Made by a program: the position numbers and the translations under genes. This document shows positions 32,479-41,118 of a stretch of 64,000 nt of DNA, in pieces. Below the pieces are notes generated by a model, which saw nothing but the letters and a program-made list of their open reading frames with translations, was not told the origin of the DNA and did no database searches. The stretch is from BP-133 sp040756995 (GTDB taxonomy: Bacteria; Actinomycetota; Acidimicrobiia; IMCC26256; BP-133), in the NCBI GenBank assembly GCA_040756995.1, contig JBFLYK010000003.1, positions 62,001-126,000 on the forward strand, given 5' to 3'. Positions within the stretch are counted from its first letter, which is position 1. The number at the start of each line of letters is the position of its first letter.

Positions 32479-33159
32479 TCATGCCCGGGGCCGGTAGGCC
32501 CTCGCTACGGCGCCGCCCGCGACGGCCAACACTGCGACTCGGACCCAGCCGGCGTCGGGATCGACCCCGATCCAGCGGGCGGCGACAATCACCAGGGCCA
32601 GGTGGGCACCGAGAAGCCACGGGCGTGGCTTCACCCGACGGCGGCGCCGGGAACGGCGGAGGCGCAGCCCGACCCAGGGCGCGACGCCCGTGCAGAGAAC
32701 GCCACCGAGGGCCGCCCATGGCCGGCCGGCGGCGCCGGTCAATGCCGCCCAGCCGAGAGCGGCCGCCAGACCGACGCCGGCCGACGGCTTCCAGCGCGCG
32801 CCGGTCAGCGCCGAGATCGCGGCAAGGCCGCAGAGAGCCCCCCCGACCAGCAGTGCCGGGCCGGTCTCGGGCACGCCCGCCCACACCCCGGCGGACGAGA
32901 GGAGCGCTCCGGCGGCGACCCAGGTCCAATGAATGGCCGGATCCGCCAGCAACCGCATCGCGCCCGCGCCGGCCAGCGCGGCGACCAGGGCCCCGACGAC
33001 GGCCGCCCCAGACCAGCGGGGACTGCTGAGACGGCCCGTCAGGCCCGCGACGGCCAACACCGCCAACACGAACGGCGCCGCACCCCAGCGAGCTCTCGCC
33101 GCTCGCCAGACCAACCCGGTGGCCGCGCCGGCAGCGACGCCGGCCAGGCCCAGCCGCAC
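32479..33159 (-). CDS. Polytopic membrane protein, glycan-locus associated
   Basis: About 226 residues with six to seven hydrophobic segments rich in Ala, Gly, Leu, Trp (e.g. GAAVVGALVAALAGAGAM, GPALLVGGALCGLAAISAL) separated by short basic loops (LRRSRRRRRVKPRPW). No conserved motif is recognisable. Start GTG 33159 is the best in-frame choice, though upstream evidence is weak. It sits between a glycosyltransferase and the deacetylase, so a role in export or modification of the glycan is plausible but speculative. Confidence 0.6.
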   Translation of the reverse strand: MRLGLAGVAAGAATGLVWRAARARWGAAPFVLAVLAVAGLTGRLSSPRWSGAAVVGALVAALAGAGAMRLLADPAIHWTWVAAGALLSSAGVWAGVPETGPALLVGGALCGLAAISALTGARWKPSAGVGLAAALGWAALTGAAGRPWAALGGVLCTGVAPWVGLRLRRSRRRRRVKPRPWLLGAHLALVIVAARWIGVDPDAGWVRVAVLAVAGGAVARAYRPRA

Positions 33160-33188
33160 CGCCTCTGCCGTGGCATACCGGCCGATCG

Positions 33189-34052
33189 TCAGACCTTCCC
33201 GCCGCAGAGCAGTCGAAAGAGGCGCAGTTTCCAGGGCGGCTCGTGCTTGGCGAAGTAGTGAGCGAAGCCCTCGAAGAGGTGGCGCTCCTGGGTCGTGCGG
33301 TCGAGCTGGCGCAGGCTGCCGCCGCCGTGGTGCATGACCCGCCGGTCGTAGTCAACGGCGACGCGCAGTCCGGCATCGTGCACCCGGCGCGAGAGGTCGA
33401 CGTCGTTCACCAGGATCTCCAGCTTCTCGTCGAAGAGCTCGCCACCCAACGGTCCCTCGATCGTCGCCCGCCGAAGAAAGAGGAACGCTCCGGCCGCCTG
33501 ACCGATGTCCCGGAGGCCATGGCGCGGCACGTCAGCCAGCCGCAGCCGCCGGTCGAACCAGCGCCGCAGCACGATGCGGTCGAACCGCCCTCCCCAACGC
33601 GTGCGGGTGAACAGCAGGTTGGTGAGCGTCGGCAGACGGCGATGGAGGGTCTGCTGACGGCCGTCCATACCCACGAGGTCACAGGACAGGACGCCGATCG
33701 ACGGGTCGGCCCGCAGCCGCTCGACCATGGTGTAGACGGCATCGCGGTTGACGAGCAGATCCGGGTTGACCACGCCGACGAACTCGCCGCGACTGGCGCG
33801 ATAGGCCAGGTTGTTGCCTCCGGCGAAACCGGTGTTGGTGTCGCTGAGGATTGGGCGGATCCGGTCATCGGCTGCGGCGCGCTCGGCGACGAGGTTGGCC
33901 GTGCCGTCGCCGCTGTCGTTGTCGACGACCACAACCTCGTAGGACAGACCGTCGAGCTCGGCGGCGATGGTGTCGAGGCACTCGGCCAGGAGGTCGCGCG
34001 TGCGCCAACTGACCACGAGCAACGAGAGCTCAGGCGACCCGCTGTCCGTCAT
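33189..34052 (-). CDS. Family 2 glycosyltransferase (rhamnosyltransferase-like)
   Basis: 287 residues from ATG 34052 (frame is open upstream but the upstream part overlaps the next gene in another frame). The GT-A core reads LSLLVVSWRTRDLLAECLD, VVVVDNDSGDGT, TNTGFAGGNNLAYRASRG and EFVGVVNPDLLVN. The C-terminal acceptor region has FLFLRRATIEGPLGG and FDEKLEILVNDVDLSRRV, as in rhamnosyl transferases (WbbL/RfbN type). Intact DxD-like NPD. It is in the minus-strand glycan operon. Confidence 0.9.
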   Translation of the reverse strand: MTDSGSPELSLLVVSWRTRDLLAECLDTIAAELDGLSYEVVVVDNDSGDGTANLVAERAAADDRIRPILSDTNTGFAGGNNLAYRASRGEFVGVVNPDLLVNRDAVYTMVERLRADPSIGVLSCDLVGMDGRQQTLHRRLPTLTNLLFTRTRWGGRFDRIVLRRWFDRRLRLADVPRHGLRDIGQAAGAFLFLRRATIEGPLGGELFDEKLEILVNDVDLSRRVHDAGLRVAVDYDRRVMHHGGGSLRQLDRTTQERHLFEGFAHYFAKHEPPWKLRLFRLLCGGKV

Positions 34053-34054
34053 GG

Positions 34055-35197
34055 CTACGACGATAGAGCCGCTTCGTAGAAGCGCCTCATTCCGTCGGCC
34101 GCCCGTTCGACGGTGAAGTGCTCGTGGAAGCGGGCCGACGCGGCCAGCGCCCGCTCCCGGCAGGCCTCCGGCGAATTCAGGGCCGCCACCACGGCTCCGG
34201 CCAACGCCTGGGCCTCCTCGGGGGGGACGAGCACGGCATGTTCGCCGTCCACGACGGCTTCGGACACCGCCGGGATCGCGGTGGCGACGATCGGCACCTC
34301 GAGCGCCATCGCCTCGAGCACCGCACCCGGAAACCCTTCCCGCCGGCTGGGCAGCACGAACAGATCGGCGGCGCAGAGCAACTCCGCGATATCGGACCGG
34401 TGGCCCAGGAACTCGACTGCATCGGCGATCCCCAGCTCCCCGACAAGGGCGCGGAGCGCCGGCGTGTGGTGGCCCTCCCGACCGGCGACGATCAGGCGGA
34501 CAGCACCGACTTCGGCCCGCACCAGCGGGAGGGCCCGGAGCAGTACGTCGAGGCCCTTCGGATACTCCTGGCGAGCCACGGCGACCAGCAACCGGTGATC
34601 GGAGGCGACCCCGAGCTTGGCCCGGGCTCGGGCGGATCGCTCCGGCGTGCGCCGGCCGAGGGTCCGCGGGTCGCGTCCCCGGGGCACGACGTCGATCCGC
34701 GATCGGGAAACGAGGAGGCGGCGAGCCATCACCTCGGCGACAGGCCGCGACACGGCATGGAAGCGCCGCACGAAACGGGCGGTGCCGATGTCGACGGCCT
34801 GGGCTCCGAGCACTCGCCACGCCCGGATACCGGGCTCGTTCCGCTCGGCGCCTCCGTAGCGGACGGACACCAGGCTGCTGACGACCGGCGCTCGGGACCA
34901 TGCGGCGGCACAGCGCCCGGCGACGTCCGCCTCGAACAAAGTGGTGTGGACGAGGTCAGGACGGCGGTTCCGTACGAGCTCCGCGGCGCGCCGTACCCAA
35001 CCCACCCGCCCCCCAGTGCCGGCCAGGGAAGTGAGACGAGCCCCGGCGGCGGCCAACGCCTCGTGGAGCCCGGGGCGGTCGTGCAGGTACGCGACCTCGA
35101 GCTCGATGCCCCGGGCCGGGAAGAGGCCGGCGAGGACGGCCAGCGAAGACTCCGCCCCGCCGGGGACGAGGCTGTCGATCACGTAGAGCACTCTCAC
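34055..35197 (-). CDS. Family 4 (GT-B) glycosyltransferase
   Basis: 380 residues from GTG 35197; the frame is open further upstream, but that part overlaps the divergent gene. N-terminal VLYVIDSLVPGGAESSLAVLAG, central LLVAVARQEYPKGLDVLLRAL, and LFVLPSRREGFPGAVLEAMALEVP with the EX7E-type motif typical of GT4. It transfers a sugar onto lipid-linked intermediates. It heads the minus-strand operon (35197 to 30131), divergent from a second GT4 gene with 57 bp between starts. Confidence 0.9.
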   Translation of the reverse strand: MRVLYVIDSLVPGGAESSLAVLAGLFPARGIELEVAYLHDRPGLHEALAAAGARLTSLAGTGGRVGWVRRAAELVRNRRPDLVHTTLFEADVAGRCAAAWSRAPVVSSLVSVRYGGAERNEPGIRAWRVLGAQAVDIGTARFVRRFHAVSRPVAEVMARRLLVSRSRIDVVPRGRDPRTLGRRTPERSARARAKLGVASDHRLLVAVARQEYPKGLDVLLRALPLVRAEVGAVRLIVAGREGHHTPALRALVGELGIADAVEFLGHRSDIAELLCAADLFVLPSRREGFPGAVLEAMALEVPIVATAIPAVSEAVVDGEHAVLVPPEEAQALAGAVVAALNSPEACRERALAASARFHEHFTVERAADGMRRFYEAALSS

Positions 35198-35254
35198 CCG
35201 AACCCCCGGAGCCGCAGAGCCATCGAGACTACCCCTGCCGGTAGTGTGCGCCTC

Positions 35255-36322
35255 ATGAAGGTGCTCCACGTGACGGCCACTGACGCGCCACGTGGGGCGG
35301 AGCGACGAGCTCTCGACCTGGCCGACGCGCTGCAGCGACTGGGAATCCCGAGCGAGATCCGGGCGGTATGCGCTTCGGGGCGGCCGGATGCCCTGCCGAT
35401 CCAGGCGCTCCGGGGCGGGCGTTTCCATCCCGGGGGGCTCCTCGAGCTCCGCCGCTTCCTCGCGCGGGCTGACGTGGCCATCGCTTACGGATCGAGCGCG
35501 CTCCCCGCCACCGCACTGGCGTCGATCGGGAGCACTACCCCCTTCGTGTACCGCAGCATCGGCGACCCGTTGTACTGGTCGAACACCCGGGCCCGGAGAT
35601 GGCGCACGGCGGCCTGGCTCCGGCGAGCCGCCGCAGTGACCGTTCTGTGGTCCGGACCGGCGAGCACCTACGCCGAACATTTCGGTGTCCCGCCCGCCAA
35701 AGTGAGCGTCCTGCCCAGTGGCGTGGACACGCGCCGCTTCCCGGCTGCCACGCCGGAGTCGCGCTCGGCGGCCCGGCGGGCGCTCGGTCTGAGCGACGAC
35801 GGTCATGTGCTCGCCTGCGTCGGGTCCCTGTCTCCCGAGAAGCGGGTTGATCGGGCGATCGACGTCGTCACCCAGCTCGACGACGTGATCCTCCTGGTCG
35901 CCGGCGACGGGCCGGAGCGACGACAGCTCACGGCCCGGGCTGATGCTCTCGTTCCGGGACGGGTGCGGTTCCTCGGCAATGTCGACGAACCTTCACAGGT
36001 CTACGCCGCGGCTGACGCCCTCCTGCTGACGAGCGACACGGAAGGCCTTCCCGGAGTCGTCATCGAGGCGGCACTGTGCGGCCGGCCCGCCATCGCCACC
36101 CGCGTGGGTGGCGTATCCGACGCCGTCGTCGACGGGCGCACCGGGGCAACGGCTCCGAGGGACGACATACCGGGGCTGATCAGAGCGGCCCGGGTCGTGC
36201 TGAACGACAGTGTGGCGCTGGGCGCGGCGGCGCGGGAGCACTGCCTCGCACGATACGACGTCGAGGTGATCGTGGGGAGGTGGGCCGCTCTGCTGAGCCG
36301 GGTGGTTGCCGGGCCGGCGTGA
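35255..36322 (+). CDS. Family 4 (GT-B) glycosyltransferase
   Basis: 355 residues from ATG 35255. Sequence shows VLHVTATDAPRGAERRALDLADAL at the start, SVLPSGVDTRRF and ACVGSLSPEKRVDRAI in the linker, and LLLTSDTEGLPGVVIEAALCGRPAIA in the donor-binding lobe (GT4 EX7E motif: EGLPGVVIE). Divergent from the minus-strand operon. The gene ends 96 bp before the next plus-strand gene. Sugar donor unknown. Confidence 0.9.
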   Translation: MKVLHVTATDAPRGAERRALDLADALQRLGIPSEIRAVCASGRPDALPIQALRGGRFHPGGLLELRRFLARADVAIAYGSSALPATALASIGSTTPFVYRSIGDPLYWSNTRARRWRTAAWLRRAAAVTVLWSGPASTYAEHFGVPPAKVSVLPSGVDTRRFPAATPESRSAARRALGLSDDGHVLACVGSLSPEKRVDRAIDVVTQLDDVILLVAGDGPERRQLTARADALVPGRVRFLGNVDEPSQVYAAADALLLTSDTEGLPGVVIEAALCGRPAIATRVGGVSDAVVDGRTGATAPRDDIPGLIRAARVVLNDSVALGAAAREHCLARYDVEVIVGRWAALLSRVVAGPA

Positions 36323-36418
36323 CCGCGCCGTTTGCGTCGCGGCGCAAACCATCCAAAATCCACGATTCGCCCTCAACAGGGTCGACAGTCCCGTCGAGGG
36401 GCCTCATCATGCGGATGG

Positions 36419-37456
36419 ATGCGAGTTCACTTCTGGATTTCCGAGCCTGCTCCCGAAGTGGACCGCTGGGACCCTGACTCGGCTCCGGAGCGCTACTCCA
36501 CAGGGATCGGCCACAACCTCTACGAGTTGTACGCCCGGCTCCGAGCGGCCGGCAGATCGGTCACACTCGGTCCCGTCCAACCCGACCACGGGGTCGTCGT
36601 GGTCTTTGCCCGGTCGCTCCGGCCGCTGACGGCGCAGCGCGCCCTGCTGGGCGGCCTCGGCACCAAACCGTTGATCATGATCCGTTCCGACATCGATCCC
36701 GGCTGGCGCACCCGTTTCACGGCCGATATCGAGGTCATGCCCTACGCCTCCGCAGTGACGGGCCCGTCCCAGACCTGGATTCCGGCGTTGCCTCAACGGG
36801 GCATGATCCGGCGGTCCGCTGAGCGGTTCGGCCGCATCCGCTCCGTCGGATTCAAAGGGAACCCGCAGAATCTTCCGCCGTTCATGCGCCAGCGGGGTTG
36901 GGTGCAGGCGCTCCACGCCATGGGACTGCAGTGGCTGCCCGATACGCCGCAGCAGGGAGATGGTTCGGACCACACCTGGCACGATTTCTCGGAAACGGAC
37001 GTCGCCGTCTGCCTGCGCGCCGAGGAGGTGGGCCGCCGTTCGTGGAAGCCGGCGACCAAGCTGATCAATGCCTGGTGTGCGGGTGCGATCCCATTGGTTG
37101 GTCCCGAGCCCGGTTACCAGGACCTGGTGACTCCTGATGAGGACGGTTTCCTGGTCGCCAGCGAGTCCGAGGTGATCGGGACACTCCGCCGGCTTGTGAA
37201 CGACCCGGGCCTGGTGCAGGCCACCGAGCGAGCGATTCAGCAACGGGCCAGGGACTTCACGACGGACGCCGTACTGGATCAATGGTGGGCCCTGCTCCGG
37301 CGCGCCTCGGAGGTGCAGGTCAGCCCCGACGTCCTGCGCCAGCGACGCCGGGACGCCCGGCGCCTGTTGATTCTCACCAATCTCAATCGGCCTCGCCGGC
37401 GGTGGAAGGACTCGAGCCGTCACTCGCCAGGCCGCCCGACGACTCTCGCCAGGTGA
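36419..37456 (+). CDS. GT-B-like glycosyltransferase of unusual subtype
   Basis: About 345 residues from ATG 36419 (an in-frame start at 36332 exists). N-terminal VHFWISEPAPEVDRWDPDSAP, later SWKPATKLINAWCAGAIPLVGPEPGYQDLV with DGFLV, the kind of GT-B C-terminal donor loop seen in capsule-type transferases. The N-terminal half is atypical (YSTGIGHNLYELYARLRAAG). No DxD. The stop overlaps the GTG start of the GT2-methyltransferase fusion by four bases. Function: glycan assembly, details unresolved. Confidence 0.65.
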   Translation: MRVHFWISEPAPEVDRWDPDSAPERYSTGIGHNLYELYARLRAAGRSVTLGPVQPDHGVVVVFARSLRPLTAQRALLGGLGTKPLIMIRSDIDPGWRTRFTADIEVMPYASAVTGPSQTWIPALPQRGMIRRSAERFGRIRSVGFKGNPQNLPPFMRQRGWVQALHAMGLQWLPDTPQQGDGSDHTWHDFSETDVAVCLRAEEVGRRSWKPATKLINAWCAGAIPLVGPEPGYQDLVTPDEDGFLVASESEVIGTLRRLVNDPGLVQATERAIQQRARDFTTDAVLDQWWALLRRASEVQVSPDVLRQRRRDARRLLILTNLNRPRRRWKDSSRHSPGRPTTLAR

Positions 37457-38940
37457 GGCCAGTGCCCACGGTGTCGGTCGTCGTCAACACCTACAACCGC
37501 GCTGCTCAGGTGGGCGGGGCCATCGACAGCGTGCTCTCGCAGTCGGGAGTCGATCTCGAACTGATCGTCGTCGATGATGGCTCGACCGACGACACACCGG
37601 CCGTTCTCGCCGGTATCGCCGATCCTCGGATGCGCGGCCTGCGCCAGAGCAACCGCGGCCTCTCGGCGGCTCGGAACGTCGGCGCTCATGCCGCCCGAGG
37701 GGAGTGGTTGCTGTTCCTGGACGACGACGATCGGCTCTGCGATGGTGCGTTGAAGGAACTCCTGACCGCGACGACTGATCCGTCATGCCGGGTCGTGCTG
37801 GGCGGCGTGCGCTTCGTCGACGCCCATGGGCAGGTCTTCCACGAGCGAGCCCCGAGGTCCCTGGATGACGCCCTGGCCGGCACGTTCCTCATCAGCCGCC
37901 GTCTCTTTCACGATGCCGGCGGCTATCTCGTGGGAATTCCGTGCTCTCACCAGACGGAGTTGTTCATCCGCGTGCGCCGGGTACTTCGTGAGAGCAACGC
38001 CGTCGCCGCCTACGTTGCGACACCGGTCGTGCAGATGGAGCGGCGGGCGGCAGCGCGGCGACCCGAGCAATCACCGGCGCACACGTACTTCGGCGCCCGC
38101 TGGCTGGTCGCCCGCCACCCCGACCGGTACGGGAGCGGTCGTCAGCGAGCGGTGATGGAAACGCTCGCCGGCGTCAATGTCATGCGCATCGGCCGGGAGG
38201 CCGAGGCCCGCCGCCGCTTCGTATCGGCAATTCGGCATGATCCCTTCTCCCCCCGGCGTTATGTCCGGCTCGCGGCGGCCGCCGCCCATCCGATCGGCCG
38301 GCGCATATGGTTGCGCCAGTGGGAGTCTGCTCCCCAAATGCTGCCGTTGCTCGATCGTGTCCGGCGACCAGACGAGGACAACCTTGTCCTGGAACGTGAC
38401 CCCGCCCCCGGGCCGGACTCGCTGTTCACCCCTTGGCGCTACCGTGAGAATCCACCTCCATCGTCCGACGGTCCGGTCTCCTGGCGATACGGGTTCCGGG
38501 AAGGCAGCCTTCGCCGTCAGGCGCCGATCTACAGGTTGGCCGCCCGACTCGCTCGCTCGAGAGAGCTCAGAGCGATCGTCGACATCGGCTTTGGGCCGGG
38601 TGACAGCCTCGACGATGAAGCCGCATGGAATCAGCTTGCGGGCCTCGAGCCACAGCTCGTCGTTTGTTCGAACGTGATTGAGCGGGTCGATGATCCTCGC
38701 CGCCTGCTGTCTGGGATCCGGCACGCCGTGAGCGACGGCGGTCAGGCTCTGATCTCCACGACGGATCGGAGCCGGGTCGGGCCTGAGACGGCCATGGGCC
38801 CGCCCAGTGATCCCGGTCACGTTCGGGAGTGGACGACCGAGGAGTTCTCGTTGCTCCTCGAGTCCTGCGGCTTCGAGATCCGGCGTGTCCTGCACCGGCA
38901 GTCGTCGATGGGATTTCTGGTGGTGAAGGCGACCGCATGA
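37453..38940 (+). CDS. Family 2 glycosyltransferase fused to a shortened methyltransferase domain
   Basis: 495 residues from GTG 37453. Residues ~1-215: GT-A transferase (TVSVVVNTYNRAAQVGGAID, LELIVVDDGSTDDTP, GEWLLFLDDDDRLCDG). The middle ~215-375 has no motif. Residues ~380-490: class I methyltransferase-like (VDIGFGPGD, VVCSNVIERVDDPRRLLSGI, VSDGGQALISTTDR, WTTEEFSLLLESCGF). The space between the Gly-rich motif and the CSNVIE region is only ~25 residues, shorter than normal, so the region binding the SAM ribose (motif II) seems missing. Activity of that part is uncertain. Confidence 0.82.
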   Translation: MRPVPTVSVVVNTYNRAAQVGGAIDSVLSQSGVDLELIVVDDGSTDDTPAVLAGIADPRMRGLRQSNRGLSAARNVGAHAARGEWLLFLDDDDRLCDGALKELLTATTDPSCRVVLGGVRFVDAHGQVFHERAPRSLDDALAGTFLISRRLFHDAGGYLVGIPCSHQTELFIRVRRVLRESNAVAAYVATPVVQMERRAAARRPEQSPAHTYFGARWLVARHPDRYGSGRQRAVMETLAGVNVMRIGREAEARRRFVSAIRHDPFSPRRYVRLAAAAAHPIGRRIWLRQWESAPQMLPLLDRVRRPDEDNLVLERDPAPGPDSLFTPWRYRENPPPSSDGPVSWRYGFREGSLRRQAPIYRLAARLARSRELRAIVDIGFGPGDSLDDEAAWNQLAGLEPQLVVCSNVIERVDDPRRLLSGIRHAVSDGGQALISTTDRSRVGPETAMGPPSDPGHVREWTTEEFSLLLESCGFEIRRVLHRQSSMGFLVVKATA

Positions 38941-38990
38941 TCAACCGCTACGGCGGCCAGCTCTACCCGGACGATGATCGGCTTCACCGT

Positions 38991-39947
38991 TCAGAAGAGC
39001 TCGAGGTCCCCGAGACCGAGCGCCAGCTCGCCGAGAGCCGGAACGCCGTTGCGAGCCAATGGCCGCCAGGTCACCACCGGACCGACGCGCCGCAGCGGTA
39101 TCAGCCCGTGGTCGATGCCCAGGTCGCCGGCGACGACATAGTCGCCGGCGTGGAGCAACCGGCGTAAGGCCCGCCGGTCAGGCCCCGGAGCCAACCACTC
39201 GCACAGTGCGACCTCCCGGCTCGGGCCCCGGCGGCGGACGCGAAAAACGGCGAAACCGCCGTGTACCTCGAGCGCCCGGTAATGCAGCGGCTCGAATCCG
39301 TAGCGCCACCGGAGGTACGCCGCGGAGCGGGCTGTGCCCCACCGTGCCGGCGCCGGCAACCGGGTGAGCAGCGACTCGAGCCCGGAGTCGCTCAACACAT
39401 CGGCCGCCGACTCACCGACCGCAGTGGGCTCCGACCACTTCTCAGCCGCCATCCGCGATCGGATCATGCGCACCACGGCCCGCGGCCCGTGAGGCCGGAC
39501 GCCCAACGTCGGCCGCCCCAACTCGGCCCAGCCCATCTTGAGATAGCCGGGCCGGCTCTGGTCGTTCGGCGTGTTGAACACGGCGTCGTAGCCCGCCGCC
39601 GTCAGCTCCGCCACGGCGCGCTCGGTCAGGCGCCGGAAGATGCCCTTACCCTGATGGTCGGGGTCGGTGGCGGTGTCGACCGCCCGCGCCATTCGCAGCC
39701 GTTCACCCGGGCGGGCCAGCTCCCACCGCAGGAAGGTCCGAAACCCTACGATGCGGCCGCCCTCGACGGCCACCCACGCCGGTGAACGCCCGAACGGGTT
39801 CTCGTCGTGCTTCCAGGCGAAGAAGTCCCGATCCCGCTCGTCGCCGCGCCACCCCAACGCCCGCACCGCGACGCCGATGACGCCCGGGCGGTCGTCGCGG
39901 TTGGCCGGACGGATCATCAGCGGGTCGGCGGCCACATCGGGCATCAT
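38991..39947 (-). CDS. GNAT-family acetyltransferase-like protein
   Basis: About 318 residues. The N-terminal ~150 residues match GNAT: IRPANRDDRPGVIGVAVRAL, VGFRTFLRWEL, ARAVDTATDPDHQGKGIFRRL (the Q/R-x-x-G-K/G acetyl-CoA loop) and YLKMGW. A second half (~190-310) with RYGFEPLHYRALEVHGGFAVF recalls the second GNAT repeat of FemX-like proteins. The start is ambiguous (39947, 39944 or 39917); 39947 leaves the 5' ends of the divergent genes abutting. It may modify an amino sugar or peptidoglycan-linked residue. Confidence 0.72.
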   Translation of the reverse strand: MMPDVAADPLMIRPANRDDRPGVIGVAVRALGWRGDERDRDFFAWKHDENPFGRSPAWVAVEGGRIVGFRTFLRWELARPGERLRMARAVDTATDPDHQGKGIFRRLTERAVAELTAAGYDAVFNTPNDQSRPGYLKMGWAELGRPTLGVRPHGPRAVVRMIRSRMAAEKWSEPTAVGESAADVLSDSGLESLLTRLPAPARWGTARSAAYLRWRYGFEPLHYRALEVHGGFAVFRVRRRGPSREVALCEWLAPGPDRRALRRLLHAGDYVVAGDLGIDHGLIPLRRVGPVVTWRPLARNGVPALGELALGLGDLELF

Positions 39948-39954
39948 GCCCCAT

Positions 39955-41088
39955 ATGGCCGCGGGGCAGACACCAGCGATCCGCGTGCTCTGGCTGACCA
40001 AGGGCCTCGGGCCGGGCGGCGCCGAGCGCCTGCTGGTGTCGTTCGCCGGGAAGGCCGATCGTGACCGTTTCGACCTGCGGGCGGCCTACCTTCTTCCCGA
40101 GAAGAATCATCTCGTCGATCAACTGGCCGGCCTGGAGGTGCCCGCCGTCTGCCTCGACAGCCGACGCGAGGCCGATCTCCGCTGGGTGCTACGCCTGCGG
40201 GAGCTCGTCCGCACCGCCCGAATCGACGTGGTCCACGCCCACTCTCCGATGGTCGCGGCCCTCGCCCGTCCGGCGCTCCGGACACTCCCCCGGCCGGAAC
40301 GACCGGCCCTGATGGGTACCGAGCACAACGTATGGTCATCGCACCACCCCATCACCCGCTGGGCGAACCGCCTGACTCTGCCTCTGGAGGCCGCAACCAT
40401 CGTCGTGTCCGACGAAGTACGGGCCTCGATGCCCTCCCGCCTCGCCGGGCGCGCCGAGGTGGTCATTCACGGCGTCGATGTGGAAGCCATCGCCCGCCGG
40501 CGGGGCGAGCGGGCCGCGGCCCGGGACGAGTTGGGCGTGCGAGGCGACGAGCTGCTGGTGGCGACCGTGGCCAACCTGCGGGTCAACAAGGACTACCCCA
40601 CGATGCTGGCCGCCGCCCGCCGGCTGGTCGACGCCGGGGAGCCCGTCCGTTTCGTGAGCGTCGGCCAGGGCCCGCTCGCCCGGCAACTGGAGGAAGAACG
40701 GGACGCGCTCGGCCTGGGCGAGCGGTTCCGGTTCCTCGGGTATCGCCAGGACCCGATCCGGGTCCTGGTCGCCGCCGATGTGTTCTGCCTCTCCTCACGC
40801 TTCGAGGGGCTTCCCATCGCCATGCTGGAGGCGATGGCCGTCGGCCTGCCCGTCGTCGCCACGAGGGTCGGAGGGGTCCCGAGTGTCGTCACCGATGGGA
40901 CGGAGGGCCGGCTGGTCGCCGTCGGGGATCCGGCCGCCCTGGCCGCGGCGGTGGCCGAGCTCCGGGACGCCGCTCTCCGCGGCCGTTGGGCGGCCGCCGC
41001 CGCCGAACGGGTCCGGGCCTTCGGGGTCGAGCGCGCCGTCCAGCGCCAGCAGGAACTGTACGAACGGCTGGCGTCCCGGCGGCGGTGA
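39955..41088 (+). CDS. Family 4 (GT-B) glycosyltransferase
   Basis: 377 residues from ATG 39955 (ATG 39946 also possible). IRVLWLTKGLGPGGAERLLVSFAG opens, followed by HAHSPMVAALARPAL, GTEHNVWSSHH, VANLRVNKDYPTML and SRFEGLPIAMLEAMAVGLPVVATR (EX7E motif). Typical GT4 architecture. It is followed after 30 bp by the ABC-type flippase candidate on the same strand. Confidence 0.9.
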   Translation: MAAGQTPAIRVLWLTKGLGPGGAERLLVSFAGKADRDRFDLRAAYLLPEKNHLVDQLAGLEVPAVCLDSRREADLRWVLRLRELVRTARIDVVHAHSPMVAALARPALRTLPRPERPALMGTEHNVWSSHHPITRWANRLTLPLEAATIVVSDEVRASMPSRLAGRAEVVIHGVDVEAIARRRGERAAARDELGVRGDELLVATVANLRVNKDYPTMLAAARRLVDAGEPVRFVSVGQGPLARQLEEERDALGLGERFRFLGYRQDPIRVLVAADVFCLSSRFEGLPIAMLEAMAVGLPVVATRVGGVPSVVTDGTEGRLVAVGDPAALAAAVAELRDAALRGRWAAAAAERVRAFGVERAVQRQQELYERLASRRR

Positions 41089-41118
41089 AGCCGGTCCGGT
41101 CCCGTACGATGAAGACCG

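Noticed and set aside
38937..39167. 76-codon frame starting with ATGA at the end of the GT2 fusion
   Set aside because: The start overlap looks like coupling, but most of it runs antisense to the GNAT-like gene and has no homology-like features.
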